A stretch of DNA of 53,245 nt from Rhodothermaceae bacterium (GTDB taxonomy: Bacteria; Bacteroidota; Rhodothermia; Rhodothermales; JAHQVL01), in assembly GCA_019634345.1 (NCBI GenBank), contig JAHQVL010000162.1:1-53245 (forward strand), written 5' to 3'. How positions within the stretch are numbered: position 1 is the stretch's first letter; every line of letters begins with the position of its first letter. Of this stretch, positions 15,224-24,062 are shown piece by piece. The notes under the pieces were generated by a model that was given only the letters and a program-made list of their open reading frames with translations, ran no database searches and was not told where the DNA came from. Both the position numbers and the translations under genes were made by a program.

Positions 15224-16642
15224 CTAATCAATCGGCGCCTGATACAAAAAGTACCTCTCCTCCCCATAACCAATAACCCTATCCGGGCTTGAATACACCA
15301 GTCTGAAGCTCTGAACAAGTGAATCCGGCAGGGCCTCATCAAGAATCAGCAACATATCCTCTCCTGGAAAAGTATCCTCTGCCCGTTGCAAGGCCTCTGC
15401 TACACTAATATCTCTCCCATTCTCATAGGTACCATTCCATGTAATGTACGAGCCGAAGGATTCTATATCTGCATACCAGATTTGTTTGCCTTCCAAATAA
15501 GGCGATAGCGAACTGGCTTTTATCGAAGGATGGCCAATAAGGGGATACTCAGCATACGAAGTCGATTGAATAAACTGAGCAGTTGCTCGCGCATCGGAGA
15601 AGGGATGTCTGAATTCGTTGACGTAGTTCTGGAAGCCAATAAAAGAGGAGAGAACAAGGCAGCCGAGTAGCGAAAATTCACCGACTCGACTCCAGGTTGT
15701 TTGTTTTACATTAGAGGGGTTCTGAGAGGTGATCCAGTGGGTGAAGAGCACCAGCATCAGCAACAAGCCGTGATGGCGGACACTTCCTGTGTGCTTAAAG
15801 ACAAAAAGGTAGATCAGTCCTGCATAAGACATGATGAGTACAGCAGTAATAGATCGTGAGCGTTTATAGAGAAGGCCGATATGAAGCGATGCAATAAGCA
15901 AAGCAAGCCCTATAGTAACGTAGGCTGTCCGAGGAATACCTGGGAAATAGGCATTTGCAAAGGCGATGAAAGGCGCACGCCAACTGAAGATATGCGCAAG
16001 GCTCTGGTTCGTGGTGTCGGGGGAGGGGATTAGTTGCCAAATTGAAACAGAGATACCCATTAATAAAACAAGGCCGGCAGGCACATATCGCCGCCAGTTT
16101 TTGGAGTTAGATACAACTTCAAACGCATATACAAGACTCAGTGCTGCAGCAGGAAAAATGCTGTGGACATTGGTATTAAACAGCAAGGCAATAAGAAGCA
16201 GGTATCGAAGGGGGGACGCATGCCTGTTTGGATAGTGCCAGGCAATCAGAAAAAGCAAGAGGACGCCAAGGGAATAGCTGCGCGCAATCACCGCGTATTC
16301 CCACAGCATGAAATACGAAAAGATACATCCGATCTTAAGCCAGGGAGGGAAAGGTGCTTTAAAAAGGATGAGCCATGCGATAGATATCGCTATACAACCA
16401 TGGATGATATGCATCCAATACATGGGCAGTCCTGCGGACGCAAAGGGGTACAGCAACAAATGCCATAAGGCCGGAGACCCTTCGTAGTGGATATGGCGCA
16501 GCAAATCACCGAGCGGCAAATCTCTGGCAAGTAACCACGCTTGCGCTTCATCCCTCCATGGCTCATGAAAAGCAATGGCAGAAGCAGTTAATCCGACATA
16601 GCAGAGCAGTGCTATATATTTCCAGGTTGTTTTATGGCCCAT
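15224..16642 (-). CDS. GT-C type (family 39/PMT-like) integral membrane glycosyltransferase
   Basis: 472 residues with about ten to eleven membrane segments. The first periplasmic loop holds FHEPWRDEAQAWLLARDLPL, with the Asp-Glu pair typical of GT-C enzymes that use polyprenyl-phosphate sugars. A soluble C-terminal domain (about 360-472) follows the last membrane segment. The start codon directly abuts the patatin stop (16643-16645) with no gap, a strong sign of coupled translation. The ferritin-like gene follows after 23 bp. Acceptor and sugar cannot be read from sequence. Confidence 0.8.
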   Translation of the reverse strand: MGHKTTWKYIALLCYVGLTASAIAFHEPWRDEAQAWLLARDLPLGDLLRHIHYEGSPALWHLLLYPFASAGLPMYWMHIIHGCIAISIAWLILFKAPFPPWLKIGCIFSYFMLWEYAVIARSYSLGVLLLFLIAWHYPNRHASPLRYLLLIALLFNTNVHSIFPAAALSLVYAFEVVSNSKNWRRYVPAGLVLLMGISVSIWQLIPSPDTTNQSLAHIFSWRAPFIAFANAYFPGIPRTAYVTIGLALLIASLHIGLLYKRSRSITAVLIMSYAGLIYLFVFKHTGSVRHHGLLLMLVLFTHWITSQNPSNVKQTTWSRVGEFSLLGCLVLSSFIGFQNYVNEFRHPFSDARATAQFIQSTSYAEYPLIGHPSIKASSLSPYLEGKQIWYADIESFGSYITWNGTYENGRDISVAEALQRAEDTFPGEDMLLILDEALPDSLVQSFRLVYSSPDRVIGYGEERYFLYQAPID

Positions 16643-17683
16643 CTACACCGGATGCCGCTCACCTGGCCCCAATACTTCGATCGCCTTTTTGTGGCCTGCT
16701 TTGATCATCTTGCGCATGCGTGTTGGGTCGAAGTCAAGGGTTTTCCCGGGGACGTCGTCTTCCGTTTCTGGGCGAATCGTAATGATCTTTACGCCGGGGC
16801 GATCCGCAAAGGGGTTAGGATTGGGGAGGGCAGGGTCATTAATGGTGAACAGGTCGTCTAATTCCTGATCCGACAGATTAAATCGGCCTTGTACCTTCTT
16901 TCTCAGCGCCTCCACATACATGCTGTCCTCGCTGTGCCGATTCGCTTGTTGGATGTCATTTAGCATCACTTCAGAGGAGAACAGGTCGGTGGTCCGTTGC
17001 AAAATGTCAACGGCTGTTTTATAGCGCACATCGATGACTTTCTTTTCAGTGGGTGTCATCACGATGCAGTATATTTCTGTCGCTCCGTTGTCGATAGCAA
17101 TTTGTACCGGTGTTACATCCCGAACGCCTCCATCGAGGTATTGCTGGTCCGATCCGCCAGGGATATCGATGGCCGGCATAAAGAACGGGATACAGGCGGT
17201 TGCCAGGATAGCTCGGAGCATCGACTCTCTATCCGTCATGCGGATCAGTTGCGCTTCAGGATTGGTCGTTTTTGCCGTATCGCTAGTATGAAAATACACC
17301 GTTCGCTGGCTCTGGACGTTCACTGTTGTGATAAACAACTCTTTGTCCGTCATCGCAAGCAGCCTGTCTACCCGTTCCTGGGTCACTGCATTTCTAATCT
17401 GTTTTGCTAGAGGCTCTACACTATTCAGCGCAGTCGCTTTTGCCAGTGCATTAAATAAGTACCGTCGTGGCTTGAGGATGTCTTTCGTTTTGACATTTGA
17501 ATACACGTGCTCGAGGACGTCCATCTCCCCGAGAAGAACGAGCGGTACAATGAGGCCTCCTGTACTGGTACCCGCTGCGAGGTCGAAGGTGATGCCGAGT
17601 GTATTTACAATGTGTTTGAGTGCGCCAACTGCATAGGCTCCTTTGGCTCCTCCACCGCTAATTACAAGTGCTCTCTTTCCCAT
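16643..17683 (-). CDS. Patatin-like phospholipase
   Basis: 346 residues. It has the complete patatin catalytic set: oxyanion-hole GGGAKGAY (10-17), nucleophile elbow GTSTG with Ser40, and the catalytic Asp184 in YLDGGVRDVTP. There is no signal peptide, so it is predicted to be cytoplasmic and to act on inner-membrane lipids or acyl esters. It is the first gene of a four-gene operon (patatin, glycosyltransferase, ferritin-like, membrane protein). The next gene upstream on this strand (17720) ends 36 bp away and may be cotranscribed. Confidence 0.9.
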   Translation of the reverse strand: MGKRALVISGGGAKGAYAVGALKHIVNTLGITFDLAAGTSTGGLIVPLVLLGEMDVLEHVYSNVKTKDILKPRRYLFNALAKATALNSVEPLAKQIRNAVTQERVDRLLAMTDKELFITTVNVQSQRTVYFHTSDTAKTTNPEAQLIRMTDRESMLRAILATACIPFFMPAIDIPGGSDQQYLDGGVRDVTPVQIAIDNGATEIYCIVMTPTEKKVIDVRYKTAVDILQRTTDLFSSEVMLNDIQQANRHSEDSMYVEALRKKVQGRFNLSDQELDDLFTINDPALPNPNPFADRPGVKIITIRPETEDDVPGKTLDFDPTRMRKMIKAGHKKAIEVLGPGERHPV

Positions 17684-17719
17684 GGTCGTGTGTGTTTAGT
17701 CTTTTGTAGTGCGATGAAG

Positions 17720-18262
17720 TTAGTCTGAAGTAGCATCCAAAGGGTCCCGGTCATCTCCCGATCCAAACAAGGTGTTCAGTCCGAGTCCGAGCCAACCGCC
17801 CATACCCCATGCTTCGGTTATGTAGTCGTAGTTGACGCGGATACCCAGTTGAAAAGCCCCCGTGTCAAGCTTCAATTTAGGACCAATCATGCCTCTGTTT
17901 TGTGTACCCAGGAAACTCTCCGATTCCCAAAGCCCCTCAATGCCAAGATGTAAGAGAACGGCATCAACCCCTTCGACATCTAAATCGAACACGTTAAAGG
18001 AGGCTTGAATGCCAAACTGCCCGGCCCAATCAGGGTTCGTATAGGCAAGTGCTATCGAAGGACCATAATGCGTGGCATTCGAACCGAAGGTGGGTTGAAG
18101 TCGAAGGGAAAAGGAATAGGGATCAACCCCTTCAACAAATGTCCCCCCTTGATAGATCTCAGCCTGCCACAACATCCCATCCTGAGAGAAGGCCTGGTGG
18201 CTGAACAAGGTTAAAACGAGTACAAACAGTGAGCAGGTGAGGTAGTGGCGCGGTCGGTGCAT
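17720..18262 (-). CDS. Secreted, probably outer-membrane beta-barrel protein
   Basis: 180 residues from the ATG whose complement is at 18260-18262. A TTG 18 bp further upstream would lie inside a heptamer repeat and is less likely. The signal peptide is LTCSLFVLVLTLFSHQAFSQ. The mature part alternates Gly and aromatic residues in short strands (YSFSLRLQPTFGS, YGPSIALAYTN, FQLGIRVNYDYITEA, GGWLGLGLNTLFG), as in small outer-membrane barrels. Function unknown. It may be the first gene before the patatin operon (36 bp spacing). Confidence 0.65.
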   Translation of the reverse strand: MHRPRHYLTCSLFVLVLTLFSHQAFSQDGMLWQAEIYQGGTFVEGVDPYSFSLRLQPTFGSNATHYGPSIALAYTNPDWAGQFGIQASFNVFDLDVEGVDAVLLHLGIEGLWESESFLGTQNRGMIGPKLKLDTGAFQLGIRVNYDYITEAWGMGGWLGLGLNTLFGSGDDRDPLDATSD

Positions 18263-18275
18263 GGTTTTTGTTGAG

Positions 18276-18357
18276 TTCAAAGTTCAAGGTTCAAAGTTCA
18301 AAGTTGGCTGAGTGTTGGGATCAAAGAAACTTTAAACTTTGAACCTTGAACTTTAAA
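18276..18357. repeat. Heptamer arrays TTCAAAG x4 and its inverse x4, forming a long hairpin
   Basis: Left arm: four units TTCAAAG, TTCAAGG, TTCAAAG, TTCAAAG (18276-18303). Right arm: CTTTAAA, CTTTGAA, CCTTGAA, CTTTAAA (18330-18357). The odd unit with GG/CC is matched across the arms, and the two G-to-A changes in the right arm leave G-U pairs in RNA, so a stem of about 28 bp or more can form. It lies between the stop of the dehydrogenase gene (18434) and the start of the gene at 17720, where a terminator would be expected. Confidence 0.85.
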
Positions 18358-18433
18358 CTTGCCCTAAAATAACCGCCTGCTTTGAAGAACGCCATAGTGT
18401 TTTAGAACTATTTAAGGTGGGCCGTAGGGGTAG

Positions 18434-19132
18434 TTACCAGGATTGAGAGGATTTGTCTTTTAAAAATTGCCCGTTGATAGATAGGGGCGCATCTGTGGCT
18501 AGCCAAACGGCAGTCTCTGCTCCTTCCTCTATGCTGCGTGGTGCATGCGAGCCCCCCATTTCTGTACGCACCCATCCTGGGCACATTGCATTTACGACAA
18601 TATTGTGAGGACGAAGGGCAGTGCTGAGTTGCATCGAAATGGCGTTGAGCAGCGTCTTTGACATGCTGTAAACGGGCGCATAGGCTCCGGCACCGCCGCA
18701 AATTTGTCCAGCGCTACTCGATACATTAATCACCCGGCTCCCATCACCTAGCAAGGGCAGGAAGGTGCGAGTAACGTATAAGGGACCGAGGGCATTGACC
18801 TGAAGCGTATCTTCTATCATGTCAGGAGAAGCGTTCAGAAAGGCCGTGCTATGGTCGAGCAAAATCGCAGCGTTGTTGATCAGGACATCCAGGCTATTGA
18901 ACTGGCTTTTGACGGATTCAAATCCGTCTTGAATGGATGCCCGATTGCCAACATCCATTACAAGTGCCGTACACGATCCGCCAGCCTTGCTGATGGTGTC
19001 AGTCGCTGTATGTACCCTTGCTTCGTTTCTTCCTGCGAGGATCACATGAAATGATTTCGCAGCTAATTGCCGTGCGATCTCATATCCAATTCCTTTGTTT
19101 GCACCAGTGATAAGCGCTGTTTTCGAGGGCAT
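18434..19132 (-). CDS. Short-chain dehydrogenase/reductase (SDR) family oxidoreductase
   Basis: 232 residues, a classical SDR: nucleotide-binding TGANKGIG (9-16), structural NNA (86-88), catalytic Ser around 138-140 (INVSSSAG), Tyr155-x-x-x-Lys159 (YSMSK), and PGWVRTEMGG after the active site. AGRNEAR after the second strand suggests NADP(H). Its C-terminus is short for the family. Substrate not readable. Probably monocistronic: it is followed by a heptamer-repeat hairpin and preceded by a divergent gene at 19335. Confidence 0.9.
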   Translation of the reverse strand: MPSKTALITGANKGIGYEIARQLAAKSFHVILAGRNEARVHTATDTISKAGGSCTALVMDVGNRASIQDGFESVKSQFNSLDVLINNAAILLDHSTAFLNASPDMIEDTLQVNALGPLYVTRTFLPLLGDGSRVINVSSSAGQICGGAGAYAPVYSMSKTLLNAISMQLSTALRPHNIVVNAMCPGWVRTEMGGSHAPRSIEEGAETAVWLATDAPLSINGQFLKDKSSQSW

Positions 19133-19334
19133 AGATAAATCCTTTTGTAGTCGTTTTAAGGGGGCGATTTGTTAATGTCGTAATGTAGGAATTCTTTATT
19201 CTTGAGCAAAAAATCTGTATTCTAAGGCCACTGAATCAGCTTTCTCCTCCACGCTGTCGCTTTTTTGTCTGTTGTTCCGCTATATAGGGTAGATCTTTTG
19301 TCCTAAGATTACCCACTGTCTAGATTTATTTGAT

Positions 19335-20153
19335 ATGTATTTCCCTGCTCGCAGTGTATTATTTGCAATTCTTTTCCTTCTTGTAGCTGTAGATTCCTAT
19401 GCACAAGTGAATGAACGCCGAAGCAAAAGCCAGATTACTGGAAATGTGTATACGTGTTTAGAAGTATTTGATGATTTCAGTGCCAGTTGTGCCGGTGACT
19501 ACTGGGTATTTGAATTGAGATGGACCTCGCGTGAAAATGCACCGAGTGGTAGGTCAATTAAAGGGTACTCACCTTTACGGTCATTTCTACGTGGATCTAG
19601 TTCCATACCTCTTGATGAGGCTAGAAGTGGGCGAATAGAAGGAGGGATTCTACTAGGCGTTGATGGGGCGAATTCCACACCACCACCTTCTCCCATCCCC
19701 GATAGTCCTGCAGCAAAAAATGATTTTCGTCCCACGATAAGCAACCAAAGCCTAGCTCCTGACTCCTCAGATTTAGTACAGCATAATGGGTTTTACTTTG
19801 CACAAGTTCAGGCTGCTATTTCACTTCCTTCCCCTCTTGACCCTGAACGATTTTCGGTAAATGTAATTGGAGGAGCAGGTTTTGCGTGGCTAAAAGGCAA
19901 AGGGCCAAGTCCAGGTGTCGCGGGTGTCGTTGGGCGTAAGGGCATCCCTGTACTTAGTTATGGTGCCGAAGTTGTTACTTATTTTGATCGTTTCAACGTT
20001 CGGCTCCAACTAAACAACATGGTTTTTCACACTGGTCACCTCGATTATGTGTATCAGACTGACAATGGTGGAGAGGAAATTATCAGGCAAGATGTACAAT
20101 CAATCAGAAAGTTGAACTTGTTAGTAGGAGTTGGATATGTACTCTTCCCTTAG
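19335..20153 (+). CDS. Secreted protein of unknown function, probably outer-membrane associated
   Basis: 272 residues with a signal peptide (FAILFLLVAVDSYAQ). It contains a Pro/Ser-rich linker (NSTPPPSPIPDSPA, about 110-126) and a C-terminal half with barrel-like strands (YGAEVVTYFDRFNVRLQLNN, LNLLVGVGYVLFP) ending in an aromatic-Pro. Two Cys (YTCLEVF, ASCAGDY) may form a disulfide. Its stop codon TAG (20151-20153) overlaps the stop of the convergent kinase gene by 3 nt. No family recognised. Confidence 0.65.
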   Translation: MYFPARSVLFAILFLLVAVDSYAQVNERRSKSQITGNVYTCLEVFDDFSASCAGDYWVFELRWTSRENAPSGRSIKGYSPLRSFLRGSSSIPLDEARSGRIEGGILLGVDGANSTPPPSPIPDSPAAKNDFRPTISNQSLAPDSSDLVQHNGFYFAQVQAAISLPSPLDPERFSVNVIGGAGFAWLKGKGPSPGVAGVVGRKGIPVLSYGAEVVTYFDRFNVRLQLNNMVFHTGHLDYVYQTDNGGEEIIRQDVQSIRKLNLLVGVGYVLFP

Positions 20154-22717
20154 GGTTGTATGGACTTGAGTTCGTTCAGCGAGTTCTGTGCTAACTCATT
20201 CATGTTTTTAAGCGTAGAGGTCGAGCGTGATTTTGTAAGATCCAGGCACGTATTTAGTCTTGTTTCGGCTTCGGCATATTGACTTCTCTCAAGTAAAACT
20301 TTTCCAAGCCAGCAATTTGCTGACAAAGTATAGCCATGGCTTACTGGGAGTTCGTTCTTTTTGAATATCGCTAAGGCGTCTTCTATTAAATGTTGCCCCT
20401 CGGTGAAATTACCTTCTTTAATCAAAGGAATTGCAAGATAGAGTTGAATATATCCCGTCCAGGTATGGTCTTCGCCATGTACGGATTTACTGATTTCAAG
20501 TGATTTAGTCAGGTAGTCATAGGCTGCGTCAAAATTTTTCCTATGATACCACTCAATCATCCCAAGAGCTTGATAACTAACAGCGGCTCCCGGGCTCTGA
20601 CTACCATAGACTTTGAGGTAAATGTTAAGAGCTTGTTGGTAGTATTCCTCTGCTTCATCGACCCGACCTAGAGAGCTAAGCGTGTTTGCAAGCTCATACA
20701 TTGTATTGGCTACTTTAGGATCCGATTCTCCTAAAAGTGATTGGCGAATAGATAGTGCGCGTCTGAAGAGATCTTCTGCTTCTGAGAAGTTTCTCTGTCG
20801 GCTCAATGAAGTTGATATCCTGTCTAATGCAATAGCAATCTGGTTTTGAACTTTTGTCTCTTCAAGATCAGATCCTTTAAGGGAGTTTGCTAATTCCAAA
20901 GAAGTTCGAGCTTGCTCTTCACCTTCCTCAAAGCTCTCAATATCATTCAAAATAAGTGCATGGTCGCTATAAATTCTAGATCGCAATAGAATGGACTCTG
21001 GGTCATTGCTCTTTGATAGGCTGAGGGCATATCTATACAAAGAATCTGCCTCATAGGGTGAATCAAGGTTTCGTTTCACTCTCCCAAGTCCGGCCAGGCT
21101 ATTAATGAATTCTCTAGAGTGAATCCGTGAGGCCTTTCTATAAATCTCAATATTAGCACTGTATAATGATTCAGCCTGGCTGAATTCACTCATGTTCAGG
21201 TACCCATTTGCCATGATACCTTGAATTTCTGCTTTTGCTAAAGGCTGGCTGTCTAGGGCATCGATCTTTTCTAATCCAATCCCAAATAAGTCCTGAAGCG
21301 TAAATACATCTCCCTCGAGCTGATCAGGATCTACAGCCACAAACATTTCATTCATAAACTCATTGGCCGCATTGGCTCGGGATGCCTCTTGTTTTGCAAA
21401 ATTCGCAGACAACAACGCGGCCACCAACCCTCCAACCAATGCAAGCACGGCGAGGGTGCTCACTAAAACCAGGCTTCGCTTTCGCTGAATAAACTTAAAG
21501 GTCCTGTACCTGAAGGTATCGTTCTGTGCCAAGACGGGCCGATTCTCCAGGTATCGTTCAAGCTCTTCGTAGAGCTCGCCTACGGCTCCATATCGATTCT
21601 CGGGTTCTTTTTTGAGGGCCTTCATGACGATGGCGTCGAGGTCGCCATGGAGGGTGCGCTTGAGGCGGATGGGATCGGATTGGCGGAGAGCGCTGAGGGT
21701 GGTTTGAACGCCGGTTTCTTCGCTGATGAAGCGGCGGGTAACTATAGAACTGGGGGCAGTTGGGATAAATTCACAGATGAGTTCGACATTCGTAGGCTTT
21801 AACCACCCGGGTTCTAGTTCGTAGGGGCGCCGGCCCGTTAGCAACTCGTAGAGAATCATCCCCAGGGAATAGACGTCGGTTGCTGCGCTGATTCCTTTTC
21901 CTCGGACCTGCTCAGGCGCGCCATAGGCTGGGGTGAAAGGGGCTTTGTGCTGGGTTGTCTCAAACATCGTAACCGGATCCATCTCGGAGTCCAGCAATTT
22001 CGCGATCCCGAAGTCGAGCAGTTTAACAACGCCGTCTTTGTTTACGAGGATATTGGACGGCTTGAGGTCACGGTGAATGACCAGGTTGCGTTGGGCGTAT
22101 CGAACGGCATCACAGACTTTCTTGAAGAGTTCCAGCCGTTCCTTGATGGAGAGTTCGTGGGTGTCGCAATATTCAGTGAGGGGGACGCCGTCTTCGACGT
22201 ACTCCATGACGAAGTAGGGCAACCCGTCGGTAGTGACTCCCCCAAAGAGCAGCCGCGCAATGTGGGGGTGAGACAGATTGGCCAGAATCTGCCGCTCGTA
22301 TTGAAATCGCTTGTATACCTCCTCCGTTGCCATGCCTGAGCGGACGACTTTGATCGCTACACGTTGCTTGAATTCGCCGTCGTCCCGTTCGGCCAGATAC
22401 ACTTCACCCATGCCACCCTGGCCAAGGCGCTCGACGACCTTATAGGCATCGATGCGTTGCCCCGGTATAATATGACTGCTATTTATAGCAGGGAAGTCCA
22501 TGAAGCCTTCTAGATCGTCGATTAAGTCGACATTCGGAAGAGGGATCGGCCCCTCCATGAATTCTGGAGGGGCGCTCTGGTCGAGTCCCTGTAAGAGTTG
22601 ATCAACATTTGCACGCAGGTGGGTATCACCGGCACAAGCAACATTGAGATATGCGTCGCGGTCAATGCCTTCTAAGTCAAAAGCATTATCTATGATTTCG
22701 TTAATATCGACAGACAT
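20150..22717 (-). CDS. Transmembrane serine/threonine protein kinase with C-terminal TPR domain
   Basis: 855 residues. An N-terminal segment (5-53: EIIDNAFDLEGIDRDAYLNV ... PPEFM) precedes the kinase domain (about 90-395), with glycine loop LGQGGMGEV (98-106), Lys123 (VAIKVV), HRDLKPSN (215-222), DFG (235-237) and GAPEQVRG (266-273). All catalytic residues are present. One membrane segment (about 415-437) separates it from tetratricopeptide repeats (about 490-845; for example AEEYYQQALNIYLKVYG) that should face the periplasm. The gene lies 29 bp after an ECF sigma factor, a pairing known from acidobacterial and Rhodothermota-type genomes. It probably senses an external or envelope cue and phosphorylates cytoplasmic targets. 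Confidence 0.95.
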   Translation of the reverse strand: MSVDINEIIDNAFDLEGIDRDAYLNVACAGDTHLRANVDQLLQGLDQSAPPEFMEGPIPLPNVDLIDDLEGFMDFPAINSSHIIPGQRIDAYKVVERLGQGGMGEVYLAERDDGEFKQRVAIKVVRSGMATEEVYKRFQYERQILANLSHPHIARLLFGGVTTDGLPYFVMEYVEDGVPLTEYCDTHELSIKERLELFKKVCDAVRYAQRNLVIHRDLKPSNILVNKDGVVKLLDFGIAKLLDSEMDPVTMFETTQHKAPFTPAYGAPEQVRGKGISAATDVYSLGMILYELLTGRRPYELEPGWLKPTNVELICEFIPTAPSSIVTRRFISEETGVQTTLSALRQSDPIRLKRTLHGDLDAIVMKALKKEPENRYGAVGELYEELERYLENRPVLAQNDTFRYRTFKFIQRKRSLVLVSTLAVLALVGGLVAALLSANFAKQEASRANAANEFMNEMFVAVDPDQLEGDVFTLQDLFGIGLEKIDALDSQPLAKAEIQGIMANGYLNMSEFSQAESLYSANIEIYRKASRIHSREFINSLAGLGRVKRNLDSPYEADSLYRYALSLSKSNDPESILLRSRIYSDHALILNDIESFEEGEEQARTSLELANSLKGSDLEETKVQNQIAIALDRISTSLSRQRNFSEAEDLFRRALSIRQSLLGESDPKVANTMYELANTLSSLGRVDEAEEYYQQALNIYLKVYGSQSPGAAVSYQALGMIEWYHRKNFDAAYDYLTKSLEISKSVHGEDHTWTGYIQLYLAIPLIKEGNFTEGQHLIEDALAIFKKNELPVSHGYTLSANCWLGKVLLERSQYAEAETRLNTCLDLTKSRSTSTLKNMNELAQNSLNELKSIQP

Positions 22718-22746
22718 GGCTGAATACCGTTATAGGGGAGTAACGT

Positions 22747-23358
22747 TTAATTGAGTGATAGGGTTGTTTTAAGGGATTCGGGGTCCGTCAGCCGGCTATA
22801 CAGCCAGCTACGCGCCCGTTCCCAGTCGCGCTCAGCAGTGCGCTGGTCTCGATCGATAAGTACGGCGATTTCCTTAAAGGTCATCCCTCCAAAATACCGA
22901 TACTCTACCACTTTTGCCCATCGGGCATTCAGTTCTCTTAGTTCTTCTAAGGCATTGTTCAGGTCAATCAAGTCAAGGTTTTGGTATGTTCTGCCAGCTT
23001 TATTCCCTGGCACGTGTTCTACTTCATCAAGAGAGGTTAGATTTTGTTTGTTAATGCGCTTTTGGGCATTGCTCTTTCGAGCATAGTCAATCAAGATCTG
23101 GCGCATAGCGTTTGCTGCGAGCGCATAAAAGTGATCGCGGTTCACAGCTTGTTTGCTGGATCCCATCATTTTGATGTAGACCTCGTGTACCAGGCCAGTA
23201 GTTGACAATGTTAACCCCTGGCGCTCGGAAATCATTCGACGGCTGGCCATGCGGCGCAATTCCTCATAGACGAGCTGCCACAACAACTCCCGGTCGGGGC
23301 TAGATTCCTCGTGCATCGCACGAAGCAATTGCGATATATCGCGATTGAACTGTTCCAT
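22747..23358 (-). CDS. ECF-type RNA polymerase sigma factor
   Basis: 203 residues from the ATG at the complement of 23356-23358; a TTG start 42 bp upstream is possible but less likely. Region 2 is recognisable in LVHEVYIKMMGSSKQAVNRD and HFYALAANAMRQILIDYARK. Region 4 is FKEIAVLIDRDQRTAERDWE followed by RARSWLYSRL. The combination and the downstream TPR kinase match the acidobacterial-type ECF group (TIGR02999-like). There is no anti-sigma gene beside it, so the kinase or its partner may control activity. The gap to the divergent gene at 23572 (213 bp) presumably holds both promoters. Confidence 0.9.
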   Translation of the reverse strand: MEQFNRDISQLLRAMHEESSPDRELLWQLVYEELRRMASRRMISERQGLTLSTTGLVHEVYIKMMGSSKQAVNRDHFYALAANAMRQILIDYARKSNAQKRINKQNLTSLDEVEHVPGNKAGRTYQNLDLIDLNNALEELRELNARWAKVVEYRYFGGMTFKEIAVLIDRDQRTAERDWERARSWLYSRLTDPESLKTTLSLN

Positions 23359-23444
23359 GTAGACTTTAGGGCAGGATGTGGATCTTTTCTTCTCAAGCAA
23401 TAACGTTTCCTGTACGTATTACACAATAGCGACAAACTGCACCA

Positions 23445-23484
23445 AAAGCCGACATTCTGTGGGCAAAAAAATTTTGTCGGTTTT
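23445..23484. promoter_or_regulatory. Imperfect inverted repeat in the divergent sigma / small-gene promoter region
   Basis: AAAAGCCGACA (23445-23454 plus flank) can pair with TGTCGGTTTT (23475-23484) with one bulged G; the space between carries an A-run and T-run. It sits 87 bp from both the sigma start (23358) and the small gene start (23572), almost midway, so it could be a shared operator. Confidence 0.35.
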
Positions 23485-23571
23485 CGAGGGCAGGTTGCGC
23501 TATAGATTACAAGCGGGATCGATGTTGCATGAGCCCGTGTACATGCATTTGTTATAATTTGTTTCACTCTC

Positions 23572-23934
23572 ATGAATCATTCATCCGGACGGCAACCCAA
23601 AGGCGTGGACAAGGCAGGGCCTCCCTACCTTTCTGATAATCGTGTTCTTGATCAAAAAAGACACTTCAAACCAGCACGCGTGATCAAGCCCGATAAGGAC
23701 CCTGAACTGGATCAACTCAATCTCATCATCGATGCTGCACTTTCTCTGGACCCGTCAAAACGCAGCGCTTTTGTGCAGCGCTCCTGCGGCTCGAATAAGG
23801 AGATGAAAGAGCGCATTTTTAAACTGATAGATCGCTGCGCCTATCCTCCGCCACCTGAATTTTTGCAACCCTCCAAGGCAATTCGAGATGTAGCTCAGTC
23901 TGTATATAAGAGATGGATAGATAAAGACGACTAA
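23572..23934 (+). CDS. Small protein equivalent to the free-standing N-terminal segment of the neighbouring kinase
   Basis: 120 residues. Residues about 50-98 (LIIDAALSLDPSKRSAFVQR, then SCGSNKEMKERIFKLI, then PPPPEFL) line up with residues 6-53 of the kinase at 20150 (EIIDNAFDLEGIDRDAYLNV, ACAGDTHLRANVDQLL, APPEFM). Nothing resembling a kinase domain follows; the frame ends 22 residues later after a short charged helix. The first 45 residues are basic and probably disordered. It is divergent from the sigma-kinase operon. The shared segment, of unknown role, is normally found at the start of acidobacterial-type kinases. A free copy could compete for whatever that segment binds, possibly the sigma factor. 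Alternatively it is the remnant of a lost kinase gene. Confidence 0.7.
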   Translation: MNHSSGRQPKGVDKAGPPYLSDNRVLDQKRHFKPARVIKPDKDPELDQLNLIIDAALSLDPSKRSAFVQRSCGSNKEMKERIFKLIDRCAYPPPPEFLQPSKAIRDVAQSVYKRWIDKDD

Positions 23935-23997
23935 AAAGGGAAGAAGAGGCCCCTGGCCACCAAAGGTGTATTGCTTTCATGTGGATGCGAGATGGTT

Positions 23998-24015
23998 GAT
24001 TTGATTAATCAAATC
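23998..24015. promoter_or_regulatory. 18 bp perfect palindrome, probable operator of the FAD oxidoreductase operon
   Basis: GATTTGATTAATCAAATC reads the same on both strands. It lies 47 bp upstream of the ATG at 24063, and a further half-site TTGATTAG follows at 24019-24026. Position and perfect symmetry suit a dimeric repressor or activator. No regulator gene is adjacent. Confidence 0.6.
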
Positions 24016-24062
24016 TAGTTGATTAGTATGAACTGTTTGATGCACCACGAAAGGCCTCCCCT

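Noticed and set aside
16997..17410. Open frames on the plus strand inside the patatin gene
   Set aside because: Overlap a gene with complete catalytic motifs on the other strand.
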